Part shown: in pieces, positions 1-10,657 of the stretch
How the letters are laid out: each line of letters opens with the position of its first letter
Position numbering within the stretch: the first letter of the stretch is position 1
Source of the DNA: Ramazzottius varieornatus
Lineage: Eukaryota > Tardigrada > Eutardigrada > Parachela > Ramazzottiidae
Direction: 5' to 3'
DNA: 64,000 nucleotides
Assembly (NCBI GenBank): GCA_001949185.1
Contig: BDGG01000006.1
Location: 1,175,657 to 1,239,656 of the forward strand
Notes under the pieces: model-generated
The model's input: only the letters and a program-made list of their open reading frames with translations
What the model was told of the DNA's origin: nothing
The model's database searches: none
Program-made: the position numbers and the translations under genes

Positions 1-1049
1 CAAGTCTGAGTTGAAACCAACCGGAAGTCGGAATTTGAGCTGTCAACAGCGATGGACGGGTGATTTGATTCACTTGCTGTCAATCAAGAGCTAGTCACTT
101 GGCTGAAACACCCGTTTCGCTTTAGCGTAGATTGGTCGCTTGATTATTGATTGATCACCATGCAATTGTTGGCCCCGCCCGTTGATCTGGATTGGTCGAC
201 CTGCTGGTCAGCGAGACTGGCCCCGCCCATTTCGATGGGGACTGCGTTTTCACACTATCATAGTGCGCTTAGAAACACCGTTTGGGTTCATCCCGAAAAC
301 CTCTGTTTTCTTCCCAAAACGAAGAAGGGTTTTTGTTCGGAAGACTTGTTAACACCTAGGTACCGAATGCGATTCAGTTTGCAAATTTTGGAGGAGCTGC
401 GTTCGAGCATCTTTATGATTCAGTGGTGAAGACGATCCAAACTACCACGAATTTAAACAAGGCACGATGTGTATGTAAAGACGAACAGCAACAGGATTTT
501 TCATGGCAGTTGAGCGTGGCATACTCGGCAATGCTCAAACATTCGTCCCTGGTCTCGTCCCTGCCCTTTTCCTCCTTCATTACTGCACGTAATGAAACTT
601 TGATCAGTTCTGAGAGAATAACAAGATGTTATTCCTGGTTACACACTCTCAAGCTGGTAAAATGTATAACATCAAAAACTCCCCCTTGAGGGAGATCCGG
701 GTCCTAATCGGGCTGCGAAAAGCCAAAGAAAGCAAAAGTGGGAACTCGGTTAACAAATTCGACCAGATACACTGTACGACAAAATTAACCGTTAAAAATG
801 AGCGTGACACTACAGCTGGAGTTTAGTTACGGTTCACCAATGAGAATTATCGGTCGCTTTATGTGCGAATTTCATTGGCTATATCCATTTGGCTCCATCC
901 AACACCCATTTTCAACGGTTAATTTTGTCGTTCTCTGTACATTGTAACTTTCTTAACACTTTCGGCACGATCGTTTTCATGTTTGCGGAATACTACCGTC
1001 CTCTTTGTGTATATAGGGATTTTATCGGCTGGTACCGTGTTGCGGAGGC
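1..1049. other. Gene-free left edge
   Basis: I see no conserved protein on either strand here. The short open frames have no domain signature. About 475-760 carries a dispersed repeat shared with 6500-6790 (see that entry). The rest is unassigned. Confidence 0.5.
475..760 (+). repeat. Dispersed repeat, copy A
   Basis: The stretch shares an ordered run of motifs with 6500-6790: a cctccttcatta-type block, GTTCTGAG, a CTGGTAAAA/CTGGCAAAA block, then GGGTCCT/TGGTCCT followed by a purine-rich tail. Weaker copies of the 3' part lie near 5930-6010 and 7385-7480. No coding capacity is visible. The family is unidentified; it may be a SINE or a decayed transposon end. Confidence 0.5.
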
Positions 1050-1372
1050 TGGTCCAGCCAATAGGCAATTTTCGAAATTTCAAAATTCGGATACTTGGCA
1101 GGCCATGAACGCCAAATCTCAAAAGGGAGAACTGGTCGTCTTGATTTTCTTCTGACCGCACTGATGACTACAAAATTTATCTCAGGCTCGGCTTCGATAG
1201 ATAAGACTGTCCCCAGTGCTCCAGTTTTTTTCTAGGCGAATACCGTGCGCGTGTCTCGCGCGAAGAGACGAAACACCAAATTCACCAAAACCACCCGAAA
1301 CCGCAGAAAAAATTTCCAGCGTGCAGGGGTTTTGCTGACCGCTGGTCATTAGTGTTGCTTTGGTGAGACGAT
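1045..1372 (+). repeat. Dispersed ~320-bp repeat, copy 1
   Basis: This stretch aligns by eye over its whole length with 26628-26925. Both start CCAATAG(G/A)CAA, then share an AATTT-rich block, GCAGGCC, TTGATTTTCTTCTG-like and GCAC(T/C)GATGAC, then CGAAAC(C/T)GC and CAGTGGTCAT-like endings. The similarity is interrupted by small gaps. It looks like two copies of one non-coding mobile or structural repeat. Confidence 0.55.
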
Positions 1373-1486
1373 CGAGGCACATGCAAAAAAAAGACCCAGA
1401 CCCGAAAGACCAAAAGCCAAAACTGGGAGGTGAATAAAACTGAATGATTGTTTACACAAAGTGGACGGTCGTACGCAGTGTTACGT

Positions 1487-1545
1487 TACGTGGTGTAGGT
1501 GCGTTTCTAGTGAGATTAGCTGGAAAGCGTGCGCCACTTAGAAAA
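1487..1545. repeat. Fold-back element (AAGTGGCGCAC family), degenerate left arm
   Basis: The right arm GCGTGCGCCACTTAG is intact and the left arm is eroded (GTGGTGTAGGTGCG). It is followed at 1553-1575 by the family tail GAGTTGGTTTGCCGAGCTCC. It lies outside any recognised gene. Confidence 0.6.
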
Positions 1546-1809
1546 ACGCTTTTGTCGAGTTGGTTTGCCGAGCTCCCAAACGGACTTGAAGGTCTTCTGT
1601 AGGACAAAAATTTCGAGCTTGTAAGGACGAACGCTCGCAGATGTCGGTGCATTTTGCGGAAGAACAACTTCTTCTGGCAGGACAGTGCGTGTGGTTCTTC
1701 CGTCGGTTTTTCATCATTTTTCTGTAACCTTTATATATTCTGTTGCAACTACTGGTCCTTTCTAAGTGAGGTTACAAGGAACAAGCGCTGTGTAGGGGAC
1801 GAAGTACTA

Positions 1810-2122
1810 TAGAAGGCTCGCTGTACTGTATACGAAGTACTATATAAGCCGCTTTAGCCGTTCTTAGCCGTGGCTAAAAATATTTTAGCCGCAGCTATAG
1901 CAACTAGAATACTTTTAGCCACGGCTAAAATGTATTGTGCGTTCGGTTAATTTATTGATGTTGAGTCGGCTAAAATAGTTTTGTCATTGATAAATCATTC
2001 GATCGCATAATACATTCTAGCCGTGGCCAAAGGTATTTTAGCTACTTTAGCCGCGGCTACAATATTTTAGCCACGGCTAAGAACGGCTAAAACGGCTTAC
2101 TTTAGCTTCGCCGAGCCTTCTA
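1810..2122. mobile_element. 313-bp MITE with long terminal inverted repeats and TA duplication
   Basis: The ends are TAGAAGGCTCG and CGAGCCTTCTA, each flanked outside by TA (1808-1809 and 2123-2124), the target duplication typical of Tc1/mariner-type elements. Both arms continue inwards as imperfect inverted repeats that include AAGCCG, AGCCGTTCTTAGCC and several copies of TTAGCCGCGGCTAA-like palindromes. There is no open frame, so it is a non-autonomous element that needs a transposase from elsewhere. Confidence 0.8.
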
Positions 2123-2124
2123 TA

Positions 2125-2740
2125 CTGCAATCAAAAGTCAAATGTTGATATGGATATCTGCGTACGACAATGCGTCCAAAGGGTGTTGGACCAAATTGTT
2201 CAGGAAACGAGTTTTTGCGTTTTGCCACCCGAACAAGTTTTCGAAGTGCGTATGTACCTTCACCAAACAGACATCCCTGAACCTGAAATCGTTGGCAAAA
2301 AGCTTATCCGCCCAGTGGTGAAGAAGCCATGTAGATATTCCTGAAAGCTTCGAAAGTGGCAGCCATGGGGCTGATCCGCACATACACACTCTGTAGCTAC
2401 TGCACGTTTGTATTTAACCAATCAATCAAGCGAAGGGTGTCGGAAACAAGCTGCTGTAAAGACGGCTGCAGGTGCGTGTCTCCAGACATCGCACGCTGAT
2501 AACGCCAAGACGGCCTGGTCTAAACCCCTACATTTTCAATTCGAACCCTCAAATTTTCGGACATTGGTGCAACGTTCATTTTGGTGCAATTCATGGTACA
2601 GTTTAATGATCAGAAAAACCTGATGTCACAAAAGACCGATTCGGAGGAAAAACACTTTGGACGCATTCTCATATGCAGATACTCATATTTTGCAAGTCAT
2701 ATTCAGTTTAAAGGCGTATACGAAATCTGGACATATAATA
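2125..2740. other. Unassigned spacer
   Basis: No conserved coding signal is visible. The stretch separates the MITE from the 3' end of the retrotransposon. Short open frames on both strands overlap each other and show no domain. Confidence 0.4.
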
Positions 2741-5700
2741 ACCGCTTTATTGTTCAATGAGCTCACAAAGTCGAGCGAATAAAGAACAATATTTGAAAAA
2801 GAGTGGCTAGGGCGCCATAGAAAAAGATCATAATAGGCAAAAGGCACCTAGAAAAGATAAAAGATGTCCAAATTTACGCAACCAACAAGCGGTGGTCAAG
2901 ATGGTCCTTAGACCATTTCCGAGCTGAAAAGTTAAGAGACTTTAGATATTTCTTAAATGAGCCAATAGTAAGCAGATCTGTGGCCGAAGGACTGAACAAC
3001 GGGTCTATCAACAAGTTTATCGCGATGTAGGCGAAGGACGACAGCGTGGTGTCGAGAACGGTGCAAAAAGCTGGGGCGATGCTGACTGGCGCGAGGACAA
3101 ACTCCTTGGACTGCGTTCTTGATCTCCCTGGAAGCTCCTTCTTCATGATGTGGCTTCCCCTTGCAAAGACACCTGCCCTGATTTTATAAGCATTAATTAA
3201 TATACCTTAGAGTCGTCTTTGCCAGAGAGGAAGCCACTGAACTTCCGCCAGATGCTGCCGATACTGTATAAAGTCGGTGTCGTGACTGTCTGTTGTTTCC
3301 ATCTTGCTGAATCTGATGCTGCGGAGAAACTTCTGAATATTTTCCAGCTGGCGTTGGAGACATTTCGCCGAAACAGACCATGCCGACGAGGCATAATCCA
3401 TGACTGACCGCACGATACTCTTGAACAGGAGTTGCTTGACCGAGCCGAAGCACCGAGGGAAGTATACATTGATAGCATACAACCTCTTCCTGCATTTTGC
3501 TGTCACCTTATCGACCTGGGCGGTCCAGTCAAGTCGGCTAGAGTATGTAACGCCGAGACATTCCCCCTCATTCTCTGTAGGTTTTGGATCACTCGCAAAC
3601 TTGTACGACCCACCTGGAATCTCCGTTTTCTCTTTCCTGTTCGAGATCCGGAGGTGCTGGGACTTTCTGGAATTCATGTCTAGCCCAGCATTTCGACACC
3701 ACACCGCAAGGTTTTCCAGGTCTTCTTGTAGGGCACGACAGTCATCTTCGCTGCTTACTGTTCGATGGAGGACGACGTCATCGGCATACTGGAGAACTGT
3801 CGACTTGACGCAGGTGGAAAGACTGTTGACTGCAACAGTGAAGAATGTCGGACCGAAGACTGATCCCTGTGGAACTCCAGACTTCACAGGCTGATCATCG
3901 GAGAAGTATCCGTCGACCATCACTAGCTGGCTTCTGCCTCGAAGGTAGTCCGAAGAACAGGGCCAGTAGCGGACCAGTAACTCCATGCTTGGAAAGACTG
4001 CTAACAATGACGTCATGCGGAATTCGGTCGAAAGCTTTCGTACAGTCCAACAGGACGACGTCAGCCTCGTTCCTCTGCAGCAAGACTTGGGGGAAGTGGT
4101 GAGACATCCGGGCTAGCTGCATCTCTGTCGACCTTCGCTTCCTGAAACCATACTGAGAGTCAGAGAACAACTTATTCTGGTACAGGTAGTTGCTCAGATG
4201 ATCGGCAAGGTTCTTCTCGAAGAGTTTGGACAAGGGTGGGAGGAGCGAGATGGGACGAAAGGCGGAGCCTCCTTTCTTCGGTATCGGAACGACGTCAGCC
4301 TTTTTCCACACCGTAGGGAACTGTCCAGTTTGGATGATGAGGTTGAACAGTCTTGGCAGGGGGTAAACGATGGCAGTACCTGCAACTTTGAGGAGACGGT
4401 TGGTGATGAGAGATGACCCAGCTGCTTTGTTGACGTCCAACTTCCTGATGATGGCTAGGATGGCAGTAGTCGTTATCAGCAGGTCTGGACATCGGGGCGA
4501 AATTGCAGGCTCCATGAGACAGACATGCAGAGGTGGCAGATGGGCCTTGCAGTGGACGGGGCAGTCGACATACTCATCGGCCAAGGTCTTGCTGATAAAT
4601 TCGGCCTTATCTTGCGGATAGACCAGATATCGATCATCGCTGCCTGGAACAGGAATCGGTGGGATCGGACTGTAGACGGTGTTCTTCTAAACATACTCCC
4701 AGACTGCGGTTGAATGTCTTCTGAAGGATTTGGCAATGTTTCTGAGTCGACGATGCTTGTCCCGGAGGATCAACCTCTTCTTCCGCGCTTCCAATGCTTT
4801 CCACGCTGTCTGATCAGCTGGGTCCTCTGTCTTTCGCCATTTTTGATATGCGCTTCTGCACTTTCGTAGGTACTCAACTACCGTGGCCGAAAGGGAGGGA
4901 CGAAGAAGGCGTCCGGAACCAACCGTCTTGAGCTGGAAGCAGCTCGACGCAGCTGAGAGAAACTTCTCCTGAAAGACAGAAACCGCGACGTCAGAGTTAC
5001 ACTGTACATCAAACATGCCGTTCCAATCAACCGAAGCCAGCATTCTACGGAACTCAGTAGATGTGACGTCATCCACTTTCCACTGTTTTCTGCTCTTTAC
5101 GACGAATTTCGGAGTCATCAACATCAGAAAGAACTGTAGCCCATGGTGATCGTTAGTTGCTGCCGGTGGCTTGATGGTCCTCACGTTGCGTATGAGACCG
5201 AGCTGCGAAACGAAGACAAGTTCCAGCGATGAACAGCTTTTCCCTCGTTCTCTGGTAATCTGCCTAACTTTCTGCCATAGACGAAATTCACTCTGTAGCG
5301 ACAACAGGTCTCGTTCTCTTTCCGAGGATCCACTAGCTTTGTCTGACCAGGAGATGTTGGGGCAGTTGAAATCGCCCAGCATAAGGATGTTCCGTCTCAG
5401 ATGTGAACGACTCCGTTCCATCGAGGTGCGAAGCTTACTGAAGACTTCGCTGTCGTAGCCTGGCGCGTAGACGACTCCAATGAGCAAGTTCATGCGCAGA
5501 GCAATCACTTTAACCCAAAGAGCCTCTAGCCCAACCACTTCGTACTCTACCATCCTCCTAATTTAGAACTCTTTCCTGATTACAAGAGCTACTGCACCTT
5601 CTGTACTTTTCTGGCAGCCATCTCGATCCAGACGCTCGAGCTTGTAGAAGGCAGGGTCGCAGAAACTGCAGTCAGCTGTAGATGGTTCTGCCATAGTTTC

Positions 5701-5876
5701 GACCAGCGCAACGACGTCCGCCTTCCCATCTTCCATCCATCTCTTCACTTCATCGCTCTTGCTTCTAATGCCATTAACATTCGCGTAACGGTTTACAAGT
5801 TTCTTTCCTACTTCTCCCGTAAACTGTGGTACAGGCATCTCGACAGACCTGAAAGAGAATATCGCCGAAGGCAGGA
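2740..5876 (-). mobile_element. Decayed non-LTR retrotransposon (Jockey/CR1-like), endonuclease plus reverse transcriptase
   Basis: Read on the minus strand. An APE-type endonuclease begins about 5800 (NVNGIRSK...VALVET) and continues to about 5100 with VYAPGYDS, LGDFNCPNISW and TNDHHGL. The reverse transcriptase runs about 4500-3210 with FRPISLLPPLSKLFE, QYGFRKRRST, LLDCTKAFDRIPHDV, SGVPQGSVFGP and the catalytic YADDVV. A C-terminal tail with SFKKYLKSL ends at 2874, and a presumed 3' untranslated part carries AATAAAG near 2745. The frame is interrupted by in-frame stops near 5563, 4687 and 3207, and by one shift near 3955, so this copy is inactive. Few breaks over 2.7 kb suggest a fairly young insertion. 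No nucleocapsid-type ORF1 is recognisable upstream. Confidence 0.9.
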
Positions 5877-7700
5877 TAACTACGATGATATTGAAATATA
5901 TGGTGGCGTCACTGTCAGGATTCAGCGAAACGGAAAGCCACAAAAACTTCTTATCGTATAGGATACCTTGGTCCTGACAGGATTCCAAAAATTTGAGAAC
6001 AACGCGAAAAATACCGCACAGAAAGGGGCATTGGGATGAAAGTTGAAAGAGAAGAGTTTCGTCCGCTGTTTCTGGCCGGGTCATATGCCGAACCGTGTCC
6101 GATGCTCTCTGTGGAATGCAGTTTCCACTTCTGTTGAACTGTGGTCTGATTGCCAAGTCGGTCACGGAGATTTCATATGCTAGCGTCTGTTCTGTATGGG
6201 ATATAAGTCATTTTATTAATAATTTGGTTCTCGCTCTTCTTGCAGTGGCGACCTCTTCCATTCGGTTACATAGACTTTCTAACCGCTGGTTATATCAAAA
6301 GAACCAAAGGCCTGTGAGATACAAAGAAACGGAGGGGAAAACTGTTTCTGCACTGTCCGCCGGGTTTCTCTTTCTAGAAATAGTTGTCCGTAGTTTCGGC
6401 GACATGACAAAACAGAAACTCTAATGTTTCATCACAATCGCGCAAATTCCCGAAGACTCTCCTGTTGGATTCATTTGCATGGATAACAGAACGCTTCGAT
6501 CGCCGAGTCGTTGGAGCATACCGCAATTGCTATGTAATGAGTATGGCAGGTCAACGCTGCACACCGATCATGTCCCGCTGCTACTTCAGCACATTTGTCT
6601 CGGTCCGCTGCTGCCCGTTTCCTCCTCATTACCCTGCGCAATGAATATCACGTTCAGTTCTGAGCAGAACGCGCCCTACGCTGTTCAGCGACCTCAAACT
6701 GGCAAAACGTAAAAATGCAAAACCTTCCTTTTGTAGGAAACCCTGGTCCTCGCCGGACTCTTATATAAATCAAGGAAAAAACGTTGGCTGCCGGAAGAGA
6801 ACATTTCGTAGGATACTGCCATATGAATGACTGACCATCAGACTGCGTTTCGTAACGCCTGAGCGCTTTCATCGCACGTCCTCCTCGTGCAGCATGTTCT
6901 TTACTGTGATCCGTCGTTGTGTATGCATGCTTGGGCGAAGTGCGCTCGTCAAACGGCGCGCCGGGTTTCGATCGGCGATGGTCCTTCTTCCCATCAACGT
7001 TTCGATGGTTACCGGAAAACGATCACGTGGTCTGCGGTGAAGCTTTGGGAAGTGTACAGATCGAGATGAACATGTCCTGAGAAAACGAACCTGGGTAAAA
7101 CATCCTCGATTTTTATTCCCGGTTCGTCTTCTAAAATTGCAAAAACTTGAACACAATTAGCGGAAAATCACTGAACACTTCAAAAAATATTTCATACTAT
7201 TTTTCTGGGACAATTGAGTCTGGCTGGTAAGCTTTTTCCCAATGACAGGTTATCGTGACAACGCAAGATTGGGATGTAATACAGAAGGATGGGAGTTGTC
7301 AAGTATGGCGGGTGTCATCCTGTCCGGTTTTGCGTTCACGGTGCGTTATGTTACGATTCGGGGTTCTCGGCGGAATGCTGTTTTCCTCAGACTAGCTAAA
7401 TGTAATACGCCTAAAAACTTCCCATGTCGGGAACCGCGGTCCTCACAGGGCCATAAAAAATCAAGGAAATGAACCAGCCTGATGAGCGAAGACTCTTCGT
7501 TCGCAAGATCAGAGAACTTTCCTTCGTTCAATAAATTTACAACGAAGTGAGCACGTTTGTCACTGATCATGGATGATTAAACGGAATCCAGTTTGTACCT
7601 TTCCGCAAACTTCCAACGGGCCAAAAGAAATTATAGAACAAGAAGACAAAGTCGTAACAAGCTGGAAAAACGAAATAAACATTGGACATCAAGTAAATTG
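5877..7700. other. Gene-free spacer with repeats
   Basis: I find no conserved gene. The stretch contains copies of the dispersed repeat described at 475-760: about 5930-6010, a long copy 6500-6790, and a partial one 7385-7480. The 3' untranslated region of the AAA ATPase gene probably occupies the right end. Confidence 0.4.
6500..6790 (+). repeat. Dispersed repeat, copy B
   Basis: This is the best partner of 475-760. It shares TTTCCTCCT(C)ATTAC, GCAATGAA, GTTCAGTTCTGAG, a CTGGCAAAACGTA block and CCTGGTCCT, followed by ATCAAGGAAA. The last part is repeated again at 7420-7470 (GCGGTCCTCACAGGG, then ATCAAGGAAA). Confidence 0.5.
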
Positions 7701-9815
7701 CTAAACGTCGTTCTGGCCGTCTGGTTTTTTGTTATTTCTTGCTTGGTTGGTCCATTGCTCGATGATCTTTAGATCGGCTGCATATCCCGAAGGAACAAAG
7801 CTATCCATGACGCGGTGGAAATCGACCGCTCGGATCAATGGAATCTACGACGAGGAAAATTCGTTTCGTCTTCGGCAAACGAAGCTGAATGTGCTATCGA
7901 TATTGGGGCCGACTAACCTCTGATTTCTTTAGTCGCGGAATACGTTGTGGGTCGATGGTTCCAAGCGGGAGCCATGCAGCGTTCCTGGCCACCACGCCCA
8001 AATCACTGGCCGAATACTGATGGCAGCTTTCAGCAATCATCCGGATGTCTTCTTGAGTCAGCCCGTGCTTGACTTCCTTCAGGATCTTCTGTAGCAGTTT
8101 CTCTCGAGCTGTGTAGTCAGGAGGGCCGAGGAATATTCTCAAGTCGAAGCGCCGTAAGGCGGCCGTGTCGATGCTCTGTGGAAGGTTCGTAGCACCGAGG
8201 ACCATCACTCGATCGTCCATTCCACAGAGCAGACCATCGAAATGGGTAAGAAACTCGTTTTTAAAACGTCTGGAATCATCGCGGTCGGAAGAAAGTCTCT
8301 GAGACAATACCGCATCAATTTCGTCTGAATGGAAAAAACCCACTGTGAAAGAAACTGCACTTCCAAAAATTTCGATTGCGATTAGTCTACTTACCAATGA
8401 AAATTATGCAGGGCTGAATGTGCTTGGCGCAGGCGAACATTATTTTTATCAGCTTCTCGCTGTCTCCAACCTATAAAACAAATCCATTCGTCGGAATGGA
8501 CTGCGTTTGCCTGCGCGTGATCACAAAGCTTACCCATTTTGAGACCAACAATGACGCAGTCAGGTTCATGAAATTGTAGTTCGTCTGAGTTGCACACGCT
8601 TTCGCAAGTAAAGTTTTCCCGTTGCCAGTTGGTCCGAAGAGAAGGACTCCGCGTGGTGGCCGAAGAAACTTTTGTCCGTTGAAAAGCTACAATAGAAAAG
8701 AGTCAAGTGGGGTGGCAGATGAATCAGACAAGACAGTTCGTAGTAAATTTGGATGGATAAGTTTGTTGGATAAGAAACACATCAAAAAGTTCAAGGTTTG
8801 TCGAGTAAATTTTCGGTCTTTTTGCCGTCATAAATCAAAAAAAAACTTCACAAATTAGGTTATCCAAATATTACTGGATTAATATTGGACAAGAGCCTTT
8901 ACTTACGTTGGGGTTCAAAGCCGGATACACTACCCGTTCTCGCAACAACCTGACCGCTTGTTCTTGGCCCACCACATCATCAAAGCTAACTCCAGGTGGT
9001 GTATCCAATATCGAGCTCAAAACAACATCAACAAGATTGGGCTCAACATGTAGCTCTTTGACCAACTTGGCCTTCAGCTGAATCCGATTGATCCTCCGAT
9101 ACGTCGCAGGACTTCTCGGCGGAAGCGGGAAACCATTATCCGACGGCACTTCTTTCACCTTCTGACTCTTGTTCGATCTCTTGGGAAGCTGTGTGGATGA
9201 CCCAGCAGCCACCACAGGTTGCGGCGGCGGCGGTGGAGGAGGAGGTATCACAGTTGATTTCGACGACGAAGGCTTGTCATCCACCGATCTCGACGACCCC
9301 GAACTGTAGCCGGAATTGGTCGATGTTGTACTGGTTGATCCTTTCAGAGCTGTTATTTTCGTGCTGGTTTGAGCTAGAGGAATCGGCTGAGGCTTCGGCT
9401 TGGTGGGTGACCGGTGAGGTGCTGAATTTGACGAACCCGCGCGAGCCAGAACGAGATTACTTTTAGAGGATAGATGTGACTTGCTTTTGACAGGTTGACG
9501 ATGATCGTCCTCCTCGTCATCGCTGGTGTGACAAGTACAAGCATGTTTTGATGAAGACGAATGAACGTGTGAATGATCGGGACTGTGGTTGCGTTTGCGG
9601 GATGTGACAGGAGGAAGTTTCCATGTGGCCGATGCAGTCTTCTTGGGAAATAGCACCGATGACGCTGAAGAATATGCTGCGTTAAACTTTTTGTTCGGAG
9701 AGGTCATACGAGGCTTCTCCCGAGGATAATGAAACAAGCTTCGCGAATCGCTCAGATCGTTCAGGCGGGACATGGTCTGTTTCGTAAAGTCCCACAAACG
9801 GTGCAGTAATGTCAA
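7701..9815 (-). CDS. Spastin-like AAA ATPase
   Basis: Likely a microtubule-severing or related AAA ATPase of the meiotic clade. Exons, 5' to 3' on the minus strand: 9815-8907, 8686-8534, 8470-8395, 8324-7918, 7844-7701. All phases close, giving 562 aa. The first exon encodes a long Ser/Pro-rich low-complexity N-terminus, then SFDDVVGQEQA. Exon 2 has the Walker A GPTGNGKT, whose GNGKT form is typical of spastin. Exon 3 has VGDSEKL. Exon 4 starts with Walker B DEIDAVL and carries sensor-1 GATNLPQ and the arginine-rich AALRRFD. The last exon supplies the C-terminal helix (VDFHRVMDSF), as in spastin and VPS4 relatives. I see no MIT domain in the N-terminus. The start at 9815 could instead be the internal ATG at about 9773. 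Family is secure; orthology to spastin is inferred. Confidence 0.82.
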
Positions 9816-10657
9816 TGAGTTGAGATGTGAGGAGTACGTATTAAATTAGATTTGTATGGGCGTGTCGAACAGCGAACAACAACCAAGATGTCAAAGTTGT
9901 CATTCAAGTAAGGAGTACGATCATAGAGGAAAGCATTCGAGCAACTTCGAAGGGGTGATCTTGACATAGTTAGCACCGAATAGGACGGAGAAAGCAAGGT
10001 CAAACCGGAAAGAGGAAGGGAAATATGACGGTTACCATGAAAGCGCTGTACCGAAGTCCGCGATGATGTACAGTAATTCATTAACCAACCAACTTCGCGT
10101 CAGGTCCACGAAATCGGACTCCACCCTCCAACAATTAAAACCTCGACGAGATCGTATTACCGGGTGGCGCACAGTTCCAGTGTCATTGGCCGAAAGGCTG
10201 CGCCACTTGGAAAAGCGATCTTGCAGAGTCCCATTAAAGTGACGCACCCTTCCGGTATTATGAGCTTGAGAAGAGCGCCACTTGAAAAGAACAAATCTTG
10301 TCGAGTTGGCTGTTCAAAGTTTTAATCTGACCTGTCTGTCTTTCAGTTTATTCGGTAAAGGCCATCGCCTTCCGTGTTTACAGTTTGTACACGGAAAAAG
10401 ATATCGTATGTAAAAATGACACCGTGAAATAAAAATTGAAAAATATCGGCGCTAAGTTGAACCATTACACTCTTCTTCTTCCTGTGCGAAATAACTGTCT
10501 TCGCAGTCGAAAAACAAACTCATAAGGCCTTTGAACAGCAAAGCGTGCCACATAATCTCAATCGTCGCGTAAAACACTAACGGAATAAAAATACCAAGGA
10601 TGAAACATGCGGAAGTCGAGTAAAATAACCTAAACGCTAACAATGCAGTCAAAAATT
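9816..10657. other. Intergenic spacer with two fold-back elements
   Basis: This is the interval between the 5' end of the AAA gene and the 3' end of RXR. Two fold-back copies lie at 10159-10210 and 10234-10286. The RXR 3' untranslated region presumably extends below 10658. Confidence 0.5.
10159..10286. repeat. Two tandem fold-back elements (AAGTGGCGCAC family)
   Basis: Copy one (10159-10210) has arms GGGTGGCGCAC and CTGCGCCACTTGG. Copy two (10234-10286) has AAGTGACGCACCC and GAGCGCCACTTG. Both are followed by a remnant of the family tail (GTCGAGTTGG near 10307). Confidence 0.75.
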
